Part shown: one piece after another, positions 9,758-18,425 of the stretch
How positions within the stretch are numbered: position 1 is the stretch's first letter
How the letters are laid out: each line of letters begins with the position of its first letter
Assembly (NCBI RefSeq): GCF_023195535.1
Contig: NZ_JALPNF010000001.1
Location: 620,001 to 684,000, forward strand
Length of the DNA: 64,000 nt
Direction of reading: 5' to 3'
Source: Sphingomonas faeni
GTDB lineage: Bacteria; Pseudomonadota; Alphaproteobacteria; Sphingomonadales; Sphingomonadaceae
The notes under the pieces: generated by a model
The model's input: the letters and a program-made list of their open reading frames with translations, nothing else
The model's database searches: none
What the model was told of the DNA's origin: nothing
Translations under genes and position numbers: made by a program

Positions 9758-10075
9758 TCAGCGCTCGCCTTCGCCGCCTTCGCCTCGCTCGTTTTCGCCA
9801 CCCTCATATTCGCCTTCGCCACGCTGGCCTGAATGCTGCTGCGCGGCACGGGCGCGACGGGGGTTGCGGACGACATGCCGAGACTTGGCCGAGCGGACGA
9901 CCTGACGCCCCTCCCCCTCCCCCTCGCCTTCACCTTCGCCGCGCTCGTTCTCGCCGCCTTCGCCGACCTGATCGACCGACGACGCCAGCGGCTTGGCTGC
10001 CGCTTCGGTCAGGATCGCCTGGCCAGATTGCGCGACCACGAAGGCACCGACGCCCATCCACAATTTCGTACGCAT
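9758..10075 (-). CDS. Small exported protein with Gly/Glu-rich acidic repeats
   Basis: 105 residues, no family recognised. A hydrophobic N-terminus (MRTKLWMGVGAFVVAQSG, then an AAAKPLA stretch) suggests export. Two acidic blocks of GEGGENERGEGEGEG type (about residues 37-56 and 86-105) flank a basic middle (RQVVRSAKSRHVVRNPRRAR). The start at 10075 is preceded by AAGGAA at good spacing. It reads in the same direction as, and 19 bases before, the cytochrome gene, so it may head that operon. Repetitive acidic tails can bind metal ions or basic partners; that is a guess. The antisense strand is also partly open, which lowers certainty. Confidence 0.6.
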   Translation of the reverse strand: MRTKLWMGVGAFVVAQSGQAILTEAAAKPLASSVDQVGEGGENERGEGEGEGEGEGRQVVRSAKSRHVVRNPRRARAAQQHSGQRGEGEYEGGENERGEGGEGER

Positions 10076-10166
10076 GATATTTCCTTACTCGCCAAGCCGT
10101 TGGCCGCATGGGGACTTACTGATAGGACCCGCAACCCGACGTCATGTCGATGCCACGAGTTTCCCT

Positions 10167-10829
10167 ATGTTGATCATGATTGCCAACGTTCTGGATGCCG
10201 ACAATCTCCAGTGGCTGCGAGATAATCTCGGCAAGACCCGCTTCGTCGACGGGCGCCAGACCGCCGGTCGCGAGGCGCGGCCGGTCAAGCGCAACGAGCA
10301 GGTCGACCGTAGCGACCCGTTGCTCGCCGACATGCAGGACCTCGTGATCGACCGGCTGCTGGCGAACCCGCTGTTCCGGATGGCGACCCGGCCGCATGTC
10401 GTGCGCCCTCCGCTGTTCAGCCGCTACGAGCCCGGCATGGCCTATGGCAACCATGTCGACGACGCGATCATGGGCGGGATGCGGACCGATGTGTCGGTCA
10501 CGATCTTCCTGTCCGATCCCGACACCTACGAGGGCGGCGAACTGGTCATCGACTCCGCGGCGGGCGAGCAGGACGTGAAGCTGGCGGCGGGCGATGCCGT
10601 GGTCTATCCGACGACCGCGCTGCACCGCGTCGCGCCAGTCGTTTCCGGCGAACGGCTGGCCGCCGTGACCTGGGTCCGCAGCCTGATCCGCGATGCCGAC
10701 GCCCGCGAGCTGTTGTTCGATCTCGAAACCGCACGGCACGCGCTGTTCGAGCAGCTGGGCAAAACGCCCGAGCTGGATTTGCTGGCGAAGACGCAGTCCA
10801 ATCTGCTCAGGCGCTGGGCCGAGGATTGA
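10167..10829 (+). CDS. Fe(II)/2-oxoglutarate-dependent dioxygenase, PiuC/YbiX family (PKHD-type hydroxylase)
   Basis: 220 residues from the ATG at 10167, the normal PiuC length; the open frame upstream is not part of the family. The double-stranded beta-helix carries the iron ligands in YGNHVDDAI (H-x-D) and in TTALHRVAPV (distal His), with the 2-oxoglutarate arginine in the following segment (SGERLAAVTWVRS). PiuC genes usually sit beside iron-siderophore TonB receptors; here none is adjacent. It is divergent from the acidic repeat peptide across a 91-base gap in which I see no convincing Fur box. Confidence 0.9.
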   Translation: MLIMIANVLDADNLQWLRDNLGKTRFVDGRQTAGREARPVKRNEQVDRSDPLLADMQDLVIDRLLANPLFRMATRPHVVRPPLFSRYEPGMAYGNHVDDAIMGGMRTDVSVTIFLSDPDTYEGGELVIDSAAGEQDVKLAAGDAVVYPTTALHRVAPVVSGERLAAVTWVRSLIRDADARELLFDLETARHALFEQLGKTPELDLLAKTQSNLLRRWAED

Positions 10830-10966
10830 GACGCCGCAGGAAACACGGTCAGCCTCGATCCCGACGGCCGCGAGACAAACACCGTCGGTGATAATCGATG
10901 GACAGATTTCGATCGCGAACCGCCGGACGTCTTCCCAACGCCGCTTCCGCGTAGCAGAAGCGTCGG

Positions 10967-11989
10967 ATGCGCAGCGACGATGCGAAGACCGATCATTACC
11001 ACCTCCGCCGCAAGAGCCGAACCCCTGCGTGGCTCGCCTTATCCTGGCGTGCACTGGTCGCGCTTGGCCTGATCGGCATCGCGCTTGCGGTCCACTGGTT
11101 CGACCGGGAGGGCCTGCGACAGAATTCGGGCGCGCCGGTGACCTTCTTCGATATCCTGTATTTCACCATGATCACGGTGACGACGGTCGGCTATGGCGAC
11201 ATCGTACCGGTGACGCAGCAAGCCCGGATGTTCGATACGTTCGTGGTCACGCCGATCCGGTTGTTCGTATGGCTCATCTTTCTGGGGACGGCGTATGACT
11301 TTTTGCTCAAGGGCGTCTGGGAGAGATGGCGCATGTCGGTGATCCAGCGCCATCTCGATGGTCATGTCGTCGTGGCCGGTTTCGGTACGAGCGGGTCGGA
11401 GGCGGTCAGCGAGCTGGTCCGGCGCGGCGCCGATCCAGGCATGATCGTGGTCATCGACGAAAACGCTGCCGCACTGCGCACCGCCGAAACGTACGGCACG
11501 ACCGTGATGGAGGGGAACGCGACGCGCAATGCCGCGCTCGAAGCCGCCCGGATCGCCAACGCCCGCGCGCTGATCGTATCCGCAGGCCGCGACGACACGT
11601 CGATACTCATCGTCCTGACGGCGCGCAGGATCGCACCCGACCTGCCGATCAGCGTCGTCATCCGATCCGAGGACAACGAGGCGATCGCCCATCAGGCAGG
11701 CGCCAATGTGGTCATCAATCCCGCCAGTTTCGCCGGCCTCCTGCTCGCCGGATCGACGCACGGCCCGCATATCGCCGACTATATGGCCGATCTCGCCGCG
11801 ACTGGCGGTCGGGTCGCGTTGCGCGAGCGGTGCGTAACCGCAGATGAGGTCGGCAAACCGCTTGCCGGGATCGCCACCGGTCTTGGTCACCGCATCTACC
11901 GCGGACATCAGGATTTCGGCTTCTGGGAACCCGAAGCGCGCCATTTGGAAGCCGACGACCTGATCGTCGAGGTGGTCCCGCGGCGGTGA
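10967..11989 (+). CDS. Two-helix potassium channel with RCK (TrkA-N) domain
   Basis: 340 residues. A first membrane helix (LALSWRALVALGLIGIALAV), a pore loop with the K+ selectivity filter TVTTVGYGDIVP, and a second helix (LFVWLIFLGTAYDFLL) form the pore. A cytosolic RCK Rossmann fold begins at HVVVAGFGTSGSEA, with an RCK-C-like tail. It is an inner-membrane K+ conduit gated by ligand binding to the RCK domain. It stands alone, convergent with the beta-lactamase-like gene. Confidence 0.93.
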   Translation: MRSDDAKTDHYHLRRKSRTPAWLALSWRALVALGLIGIALAVHWFDREGLRQNSGAPVTFFDILYFTMITVTTVGYGDIVPVTQQARMFDTFVVTPIRLFVWLIFLGTAYDFLLKGVWERWRMSVIQRHLDGHVVVAGFGTSGSEAVSELVRRGADPGMIVVIDENAAALRTAETYGTTVMEGNATRNAALEAARIANARALIVSAGRDDTSILIVLTARRIAPDLPISVVIRSEDNEAIAHQAGANVVINPASFAGLLLAGSTHGPHIADYMADLAATGGRVALRERCVTADEVGKPLAGIATGLGHRIYRGHQDFGFWEPEARHLEADDLIVEVVPRR

Positions 11990-12019
11990 TACGGGGACGT
12001 CGGGTACCACGCCTGGCGA

Positions 12020-13114
12020 TCAGCGATCGGCGGCCGCCACGACTGCGCGGGTGACGTCGCCCATCAACCGCATCCGGACTGGAATGGGCTGACGCGTGCT
12101 CGCGATCATCACCGCAACCGCATAGCGATGTCCATCGGGGGCCACCAGCAATCCCACATCGTTATAACCGGTCGACAGATTTCCGAGATCCTGGCCTGTC
12201 CCCGTCTTGTGCGCGAGCGTCCAACCGGGGCGGAGTCCGGATTTGAGGCGAAGCGGACCCGTCTTGCTGGATCGCATCAACGTCAGCAGCGAGGCGGTCG
12301 AGCGACGGCTCAACAGCTTGCCCTGCGCCAGCAGCGATAGTCCGAGCGTGATGCCATTCGCCGACGCGCCGTCCAGCGGTGCTGCGAGATAGCGGCGCAA
12401 CGCCTTGTCGCGGGCTTCGTACGTCATGGCGGCGCGCGCCTTGAGGAATCCCCAGCCTCCAGCCCATTCCGGTTGCCATTCGAGTCCAGCGGTACGGGCT
12501 TGCAACTGCCGCTCCCCAGGGCCGAACTTGACGCCGGCGACGGCCTTGTCCGCGAGCATGCGATTGATCGCCGCAGGCCCGCCGACCCGCCACAGGAGAA
12601 CATCGTTGCAGGTGTTGTCGCTGCGCGTCATCGCCCCGCCCAACAGCGCGCCGACCGTCGTGGTGTAACCGTTTTTGCCGACGAGCGCCCTGATCGGTTG
12701 GTGAAACAGCGTGAGATCGGATCGTGTGACCGTCACCGGATCGGCCAGCGACATACGGCCCCGGTCGACCGCGTCCATTACCGCGATCGCCACCCACAGC
12801 TTGCTGACGCTCTGCTGCGGACGCGGGCTATCGCCTTCCCACGCAACCACCCACCCTTCATCGATATCGCGGACACTGATGCCCGCCTCACCCTTGAAGC
12901 TCGCACCCAGTGCCTGGATGGCGTTGAGCAGACCTGCCGACGGCTGACTGCGCCGTATCTGCGGCCTTGGCGGTATTTTCGCGGGGGCGGTGGTCTGCAC
13001 GGTGATCGGCACGGATGCAGGCGACGCGGGCTGCTGCCCCGCAGGAACGCAAGCGGCAAGAACAGACACGCCGGCAAAGCCGCCAAGGCGTCGAAACACG
13101 GATTCAAAAGACAA
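12020..13114 (-). CDS. Class A beta-lactamase-like serine hydrolase, lipoprotein
   Basis: About 364 residues. The active-site motifs are SVSK (Ser-x-x-Lys), SDN in TRSDNTCND and KTG in AHKTGTGQ, so it is a penicillin-recognising serine enzyme. The N-terminus FAGVSVLAAC gives a lipobox, predicting membrane anchoring. I place the start at the TTG at 13114 because AGGGA lies 7 bases upstream; GTG at 13120 or 13099 are alternatives. The usual omega-loop motif R-x-E-x-x-L-N is not visible (the region reads GLEWQPEWAGG), so hydrolysis of beta-lactams should not be assumed. It is a monocistronic gene 160 bases downstream of uxuA on the same strand. Confidence 0.8.
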   Translation of the reverse strand: MSFESVFRRLGGFAGVSVLAACVPAGQQPASPASVPITVQTTAPAKIPPRPQIRRSQPSAGLLNAIQALGASFKGEAGISVRDIDEGWVVAWEGDSPRPQQSVSKLWVAIAVMDAVDRGRMSLADPVTVTRSDLTLFHQPIRALVGKNGYTTTVGALLGGAMTRSDNTCNDVLLWRVGGPAAINRMLADKAVAGVKFGPGERQLQARTAGLEWQPEWAGGWGFLKARAAMTYEARDKALRRYLAAPLDGASANGITLGLSLLAQGKLLSRRSTASLLTLMRSSKTGPLRLKSGLRPGWTLAHKTGTGQDLGNLSTGYNDVGLLVAPDGHRYAVAVMIASTRQPIPVRMRLMGDVTRAVVAAADR

Positions 13115-13274
13115 CGACACTTCCCTTTTGTCGTCTTTTAACGATCTGTCGTCTCGAGGAAACCGGCGCGCCCCGGCTTCGGCGCGCTTCGCACCCCGTT
13201 CGGCGCACAGGGGAGAAGATTGGCCCTGGACTAAGAGATCGTCGAGCCGGCAGCCGTCACGCGCCGCGTCGATC

Positions 13275-14456
13275 TCATGCGCTGCCATAGCCTAGGCCGA
13301 CTTCCAGTCCGCGCAGCTCCGCCAGCCCGCGCAGACGGCCGATCAGCGAATAGCCGGGGTTGGTATGCTTGGTCAGGTCGTCCACCATCTGATGACCATG
13401 ATCCGGACGCATCGGCAACGACCGCCCCGTCCGCGCCTGCAACGCGACCAGCTCGGCCATGATCGCGGGCATGTTCGCATCGCCCTCCAGATGCGCTGCC
13501 TCGTGAAACGCGCCATCGGGCTCGCGCTGGACGGAGCGCAGATGGACGAAACCGATGCGGTCACCAAGCCGTCGCACCATGCCCGGCAAGTCGTTGTCCG
13601 CGCGCACACCGAACGACCCGCTGCAAAAGCAGAGTCCGTTCGCAGCGGAAGGCACGGCGGCAAACACCGCGGCTACGTCCGCCTCGGTGCTCACGACGCG
13701 TGGCAGGCCGAAGATCGGGAATGGCGGGTCGTCGGGATGCACCACGAGCCTGATCCCTTCGGCCTCGGCGGTGGGGCATACCGCCTCCAGGAACGCGATG
13801 TGGTTGGCGCGGAGCCGGGCGGCATCGATCTCGGCATAGGTCTCGATCTGCTCGAGCAGCTGCGGCGAACTGAAGCTCTCTTCGCTCCCCGGCAAGCCGG
13901 CGATGATCGTCCGCTCCAGCGTCGCGCGCGCCCCGTCGTCCATGGCCGCGAACCGCTCGGCGGCGCTGGCAACGACATCGGCCGCGTAATCCCGCTCGGC
14001 ACCCGGGCGGCGCAGAATGTGAATATCGTACGCGGCAAGCGCGTGAAGCTCGAACCGCAGTGCGCGCGCGCCGTCGGGCAACGCCCAACTCAGGTCGGTC
14101 CGCGTCCAGTCGAGCAGCGGCATGAAATTATAGGTCACCACCTCGATGCCCTGCCCCGCAAGGTTCCGCAGACTGGCGACATAGGCCTCGATCAGCCGAT
14201 CCCATTCACCCGAGCCCGGCTTCCCCGAGCCCGTCTTCAGGCCCTCCGTGACGGGAAGGCTCTCGACCACCTTCCACTCGAGGCCGGCCTCCTCGATCAT
14301 GCGGCGACGTGCGGCGATGGCGTCCGCGGTCCATACATCGCCGTTGGAGACCTCGTGCAGCGCCGTGACGATCCCGGTCGCACCAGCTTGGCGGATGGCG
14401 TTGAGCGGCACCGGGTCGTTCGGGCCAAACCACCGCATGGTCTGGGTCATCATCAT
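13275..14456 (-). CDS. uxuA: Mannonate dehydratase
   Basis: 393 residues from the first of three adjacent ATGs at 14456. It dehydrates D-mannonate to 2-keto-3-deoxygluconate in glucuronate breakdown. TIM-barrel metal ligands sit in VVHPDDPPFPIFGLPR, NGLCFCSGSFG, FVHLRSV and RPDHGHQM, which are UxuA signatures; the N-terminus MRWFGPNDPV is also typical. A GntR-type operator lies upstream (14548-14561). The neighbouring GntR regulator and GH115 alpha-glucuronidase fit a path from glucuronoxylan to glucuronate to KDG. The other enzymes (uxaC, uxuB, kdgK) are not in the window. Confidence 0.95.
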   Translation of the reverse strand: MMMTQTMRWFGPNDPVPLNAIRQAGATGIVTALHEVSNGDVWTADAIAARRRMIEEAGLEWKVVESLPVTEGLKTGSGKPGSGEWDRLIEAYVASLRNLAGQGIEVVTYNFMPLLDWTRTDLSWALPDGARALRFELHALAAYDIHILRRPGAERDYAADVVASAAERFAAMDDGARATLERTIIAGLPGSEESFSSPQLLEQIETYAEIDAARLRANHIAFLEAVCPTAEAEGIRLVVHPDDPPFPIFGLPRVVSTEADVAAVFAAVPSAANGLCFCSGSFGVRADNDLPGMVRRLGDRIGFVHLRSVQREPDGAFHEAAHLEGDANMPAIMAELVALQARTGRSLPMRPDHGHQMVDDLTKHTNPGYSLIGRLRGLAELRGLEVGLGYGSA

Positions 14457-14547
14457 CTGCCGGTCATCCTCATCTTCCGGCCCATTTCCCGGCCCATATT
14501 CCGCGGCGATGCGGCCGCGTACACGCAAACCAGATAGCAACGATCGA

Positions 14548-14561
14548 ATTGGTCTGACAAC
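14548..14561. promoter_or_regulatory. GntR/FCD-type operator upstream of uxuA
   Basis: ATTGGTCTGACAAC matches the FCD-family operator pattern TTGGTC-N-GACCAA apart from one missing C, and it closely resembles the site at the gntR start codon (15383-15397). It lies about 90 bases before the uxuA start. Most likely the adjacent GntR protein binds here and represses uxuA. Confidence 0.55.
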
Positions 14562-14586
14562 CTAGAAGAACGCAGCAGTGAAGTCC

Positions 14587-15384
14587 TCAGAGGCTCGTGG
14601 CGCCGCCATAGCGCTGGCGTGTCGTTGCGAGCGCCAGCCGAGCCTGCTCCATCGCCATCTCTTCGGTCTGGAACAGGAGATGGTCCATGACCGACGTCAG
14701 ATGCGCGCGCATCGCAGCGCGCGCCGCCGCCGAGTCTCGTGCGCGTAAAGCATCAACGATTGCAGCGTGTTCGGCGACGACCGGCCGCACCTTGGCATTG
14801 CGCGCCTTGGCGTGGAGCAGTGCGCACTCGGGCGAGGTCGAGCGCAAATGCCACAGATCCTCGATCGTCCGCACCACACCCGCATTCCGCGTCGCCCTGG
14901 CGATCGCCATGTGGAAATCGCGATCGGCGATCTCGGTGACTTCTTGAAGCAGGTTCTCGGTCGTCATGGCCTCGACCAGCCCATCGAGCTGCGCGATCTC
15001 CGCATCGGTGATCTGCGCCGCAGCGAGTGCCGCCGCCTCGCCCTCGAACATGATCCGTGCTTCCGTCAGTTCGAACGCGGTGATCGCAAAACCGGGCTCC
15101 TCCCCCTGCCCCGGCAAGCGGCAGACATACGCTCCCGAGCCGACCCGAACCTCGATAAAACCCTGCACTTCAAGCGCAATGAGCGCTTCCCGTACCGCTG
15201 GGCGACTGGCGCCGTAATCGATCGCGAGTTCCCGCTCCGCCGGCAGCCGATCGCCGATCGCGTAGGTCCCTGCGACCAGTTCCTCGAACAGTCGCCGCGC
15301 CAAACGCTGGTACAAGCGGTCGTTCGCCGGAACATCATATTGTCCGACGGCAAACAGCGCGTTGTGAGCCTGGGAATTCTTCAT
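14587..15384 (-). CDS. GntR-family regulator with FCD domain, probable repressor of the glucuronate genes
   Basis: 265 residues from the ATG at 15384 (a TTG at 15396 is a possible alternative). The N-terminal winged helix-turn-helix spans about residues 20-85 (GDRLPAERELAIDYGASRPAVREAL, then VRVGSGAYV), and a helical FCD effector domain follows. FadR-subfamily members of this type sense hexuronates or other organic acids. It sits between uxuA and the GH115 gene on the same strand, and its own start codon lies inside an operator-like inverted repeat, which points to autoregulation. Confidence 0.9.
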   Translation of the reverse strand: MKNSQAHNALFAVGQYDVPANDRLYQRLARRLFEELVAGTYAIGDRLPAERELAIDYGASRPAVREALIALEVQGFIEVRVGSGAYVCRLPGQGEEPGFAITAFELTEARIMFEGEAAALAAAQITDAEIAQLDGLVEAMTTENLLQEVTEIADRDFHMAIARATRNAGVVRTIEDLWHLRSTSPECALLHAKARNAKVRPVVAEHAAIVDALRARDSAAARAAMRAHLTSVMDHLLFQTEEMAMEQARLALATTRQRYGGATSL

Positions 15385-15397
15385 TGGACTGACCAAT
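15383..15397. promoter_or_regulatory. Operator-like inverted repeat covering the gntR start codon
   Basis: ATTGGACTGACCAAT has perfect ATTGG/CCAAT arms around a 5-base centre and matches TTGGTC-N-GACCAA with one change. The gntR initiation codon (15382-15384) overlaps its edge. Together with the site before uxuA it defines a plausible shared operator; at this position bound repressor would block the start region or elongating polymerase. Confidence 0.55.
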
Positions 15398-15490
15398 CTA
15401 ATATTTGCGCGCAGGTGCTGTTACGGCACCCTCTCGGAGGAAGCGGACATCGCGGAATATCCCGGAATGACGGCGTTCCCGCAAGCTCCA

Positions 15491-18118
15491 TCAAGTAGCG
15501 GGAACCGGACCGAGATAGGAAAACGGAACCGGAATGGTACCGAGTATTAGTTTTTCGAGGACCATGTTGTCGTCCAGCCTCCAGACCTTGATGGTATGCC
15601 GTCCCGTTGCGACGCTGCCCAGGCTGGTCGACACCTGCACGATATTGTTCTTCACTGCCGCCGCCCACCGTTCCTTGTCCGGATTGTCCGCGCCACCGCC
15701 GGTCGGTTCGAGCACGGCACGAAGCACCTGAACCGCCCCGCCGTCGATCGACACGCCTATGCGCGATCCGTCACGGCCGAAGGTATCGAGGGTCGGCGCG
15801 AGATAGAGCGTCAGCGTTGCGGGGCCAGCCTTGCGTACGGTGACGTCGTATTCCAGGCACACGCCGTCTTCCGGACGGGTCGCGGGTCGCCCCTGCGGCA
15901 GGGCGATCACCGCGCCGACGGTCCGGCCGAGATGCGGTATCGCGGTCCAGCGCAGGCCCTTGCCGTCGCGCGCACGACTGAACGCCGGCGCCTCTATGGC
16001 GACGATACCGACGTCCGTGGCGGGCGATCGGACGAACACCGGTTGCCGCCGACGCTCTGCCTCAAGCGTGTCGGCGCCGACGCGCATGATGCTCGGCATC
16101 GTCTGCTGGGTGGGGTCGTTCCAGATGACGTAGCTCATATGGACCTGCGCCATCATGCCGTCCCACTTGCCGCCGTTGATGCCGTGGTATCGCTGCGTCA
16201 ATTCGCCGTCGCGGCGGAAGGCGGTCTCCACCCGATCGGCGAAGTAGTTCGCGCGCGGGTCGTTCCGTGCCCCCAATACCCGGTTCCAAGCGGTGCCGTA
16301 ATAGAGCCGATACAGGTTCGCGACCGCCGCGATCGGAAACTCGACAAGCTGGTAATAGGCGTCGTGTTGGTCGGGTTGCAGCGTGGCGCGGACCGCCAGC
16401 ATGAGAGCCTCCAGCGCATCCCATTCGCCGACCATCGCGCCGAATTCGCCGCCGTCGAGGTTCTTGGGCGTGACGCCGCCGATCGGAAAGCTGCTCTGGT
16501 CGATCAGCTCCGGCTTACGCCGCGCGACATATTTGCTGTGCCGCGTGACGATCTCGCCGATCGCGTCGGCCTGGGCCGGGCCGAAGGTGGCCGCCGCCCA
16601 CGCCCGTGGATACTGCGCGACCGCGGCGGAGGTCATCGCGTCAGGATTCCAAGCCTGCGCCAGGAAGAACCCGAGCGGATATTCCATCGGCTTGATATCG
16701 CCGACATTGGCGATCCAGATCTGCGCCGCACCGCGCCTGTACGCCAGGTCCATCTGCTGCCAGATCTTTTCGATCTGGTTGGTGTTGAGCCATTTATAGT
16801 TGCGCGGCACGCCGACGTAATCGAAGTGATAATAGATGCCGTACCCGCCCTTGCGCGGCGGTGCGGCGGGATCGGGCAGGCGCCGGATCTGGCCCCAGTT
16901 GTCGTCCGAAAACAACAGCGTGACGTCGTCCGGCACCTTCATGCCGTGGTCGTAATAGTCCTGCACTTCCTTGTAGAGCGCCCAGACCTGCGGCGTTTCG
17001 CTCGCGGGTTTGCCGGTAACGTCGGCGATGATCTTGCGCTGCTCGGCAACCACCCGTTCGAGCAGCCCGGTCGCGGTGCCCTCGGCCATCGCCTCGTCGC
17101 CATCGCCGCGCATGCCGACGGTCACCACCGAATCGTATTGCCGGCCGCCGCCCTTCGCCATCATGCGCTCGATGCCGCCGCGCCAGAATTTGCGCAGATT
17201 GGCGCCGTTCCTGTCATAGTCCCACGCGCCGCCGGTGACGCCGCCATCCTCATGCCGGTGCCATTCGGCCTGCGCGCGCAGCATCGGCTCGTGATGCGAA
17301 TTGCCCATCACGACGCCCATCGCGTCGGCGAGCACCATGCTCCCGGGATCGTCGTCGGCGAACGCCTTGCCCCACATTGCGGGCCACAGATAATTGCCCT
17401 TCATCCGCAGCAGCAGCTCGAAGACGTGCGCGTACATCGCCGAATTGACGCCGCCGAACGTCTTCTTCGCCCAGCCGCTGAGGCATGGATCCTCGTCGTT
17501 GATGAAGAAGCCGCGATAGTGGACCTTGGGCTGGTCGCGCCTGGAGCCGGCCGGGATCAGCACGTCGCGCTGGCGGCGGACCGGCACGTCCGCGAACCAG
17601 TGCCAGGGCGATACGCCGATCCGCTCGGACACGTCATAGGTGCCGAACACGGCGCCGCGCCGGTCGGATCCGACGATGATCAGCGCACGCGCCACGCCCG
17701 GCATCGGATCGTCGACGACGATCTGGCGAAAGGCTTCCCATTCGCCACGGATGTCCGCGGCCGTGATCTTGCCGGCCGCGACCAGGCGATCGATCACGCC
17801 GCTGTGGCCGAGCACGCCGATGATTACCGCAGGCCCCCGCACCGATCCGCCAGCGCCGTCGACAAGCTGCGCCGCGGTGCCGCTGACCCGCTCCAGATCC
17901 TTGGCAAAGTCCGCCGCGACGTGGCGAACCGCGCTGTCGGCGTCGGCATCGATCAGGACTGTCGCCGGCACGCCCTTGGCGATCAGCGGAAACGCGGTGC
18001 GTGGATCGGGTGCCGGGTCCTGTGCCCCCGCGCCGAACAGGGGTGCGGGCAGAGAAGCGAGCGCAGCGCTGAACGCGGCGCCGCCCATCATCGTGCGGCG
18101 CGATACGGCCTGTGTCAT
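15491..18118 (-). CDS. GH115 alpha-glucuronidase (xylan alpha-1,2-(4-O-methyl)glucuronidase)
   Basis: 875 residues, the usual size. It removes (4-O-methyl-)glucuronic acid from xylan or xylo-oligosaccharides. The start at 18118 has AGGAGAG 7 bases upstream. A Tat-like leader (VSRRTMMGGAAFSAALASLPAPLFG) sends it out of the cytoplasm. The core contains family-typical segments such as FFINDEDPCLSGWA, NYLWPAMWGKAF, MGNSHHEPM, TVGMRGDGDEAM, LFSDDNWGQIR and IANVGDIKPMEYP; a C-terminal beta-sandwich (about residue 760 on) follows. It is co-directional with the TonB receptor upstream and gntR-uxuA downstream, so transport, debranching and glucuronate breakdown are linked. Confidence 0.92.
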   Translation of the reverse strand: MTQAVSRRTMMGGAAFSAALASLPAPLFGAGAQDPAPDPRTAFPLIAKGVPATVLIDADADSAVRHVAADFAKDLERVSGTAAQLVDGAGGSVRGPAVIIGVLGHSGVIDRLVAAGKITAADIRGEWEAFRQIVVDDPMPGVARALIIVGSDRRGAVFGTYDVSERIGVSPWHWFADVPVRRQRDVLIPAGSRRDQPKVHYRGFFINDEDPCLSGWAKKTFGGVNSAMYAHVFELLLRMKGNYLWPAMWGKAFADDDPGSMVLADAMGVVMGNSHHEPMLRAQAEWHRHEDGGVTGGAWDYDRNGANLRKFWRGGIERMMAKGGGRQYDSVVTVGMRGDGDEAMAEGTATGLLERVVAEQRKIIADVTGKPASETPQVWALYKEVQDYYDHGMKVPDDVTLLFSDDNWGQIRRLPDPAAPPRKGGYGIYYHFDYVGVPRNYKWLNTNQIEKIWQQMDLAYRRGAAQIWIANVGDIKPMEYPLGFFLAQAWNPDAMTSAAVAQYPRAWAAATFGPAQADAIGEIVTRHSKYVARRKPELIDQSSFPIGGVTPKNLDGGEFGAMVGEWDALEALMLAVRATLQPDQHDAYYQLVEFPIAAVANLYRLYYGTAWNRVLGARNDPRANYFADRVETAFRRDGELTQRYHGINGGKWDGMMAQVHMSYVIWNDPTQQTMPSIMRVGADTLEAERRRQPVFVRSPATDVGIVAIEAPAFSRARDGKGLRWTAIPHLGRTVGAVIALPQGRPATRPEDGVCLEYDVTVRKAGPATLTLYLAPTLDTFGRDGSRIGVSIDGGAVQVLRAVLEPTGGGADNPDKERWAAAVKNNIVQVSTSLGSVATGRHTIKVWRLDDNMVLEKLILGTIPVPFSYLGPVPAT

Positions 18119-18385
18119 CGGATTCTCTCCTGTCACCGCAACCGCGTCCGGCGCGTCGAAGCTGGTGCGGCTGTCGATCTGCGGCGCGGTCAGCAACCGG
18201 CCCTGCGCCGCGCCGGTCAGGTTGGTGCGAACAGGCACCGCGGTATCGGGGCTGACGTTGACCAGCGCGAGGTAGAGCTTGCCGTACCGCCCTCGCGCCG
18301 CCAATGCGTCGATCGTCGACATGCTCGCCTTGCCCTTAGTATAGACCGGCCCCGCGACCAGCGCCGGGAACGGTGTCGCATCCAT
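18119..18385 (-). pseudogene. Relic of a GH51 alpha-L-arabinofuranosidase (internal C-terminal piece)
   Basis: The frame running into the GH115 start encodes 89 codons that resemble the C-terminal domain of GH51 arabinofuranosidases: FPALVAGPVYTKGKAS, then GKLYLALVNVSPDTAVPV, GRLLTAPQIDS and TSFDAP. The catalytic barrel is absent, and so is the usual last strand (the LPAKSVVVV-like end); there is no Shine-Dalgarno sequence before the ATG at 18385. It therefore looks like a remnant of a gene deleted between the TonB receptor and GH115. The assignment comes from recalled family sequence and should be checked by alignment. Confidence 0.6.
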
Positions 18386-18389
18386 GAAC

Positions 18390-18414
18390 GGGGCGGCCGC
18401 TTCACGACCGCCCC
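18390..18414 (-). terminator. GC-rich hairpin after the TonB receptor gene
   Basis: GGGGCGG and CCGCCCC form a perfect 7-bp stem with an 11-base loop, 12 bases after the receptor stop codon. No T-run follows, so it may be a weak terminator or an RNA-end stabiliser between the receptor and the GH51 relic/GH115. Confidence 0.4.
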
Positions 18415-18425
18415 GCATGTGCCTC

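Noticed and set aside
10076-10166. Fur box between the repeat peptide and the PiuC-like gene
   Set aside because: PiuC genes are often iron-controlled, but the 91 bases contain no acceptable 19-base Fur palindrome.
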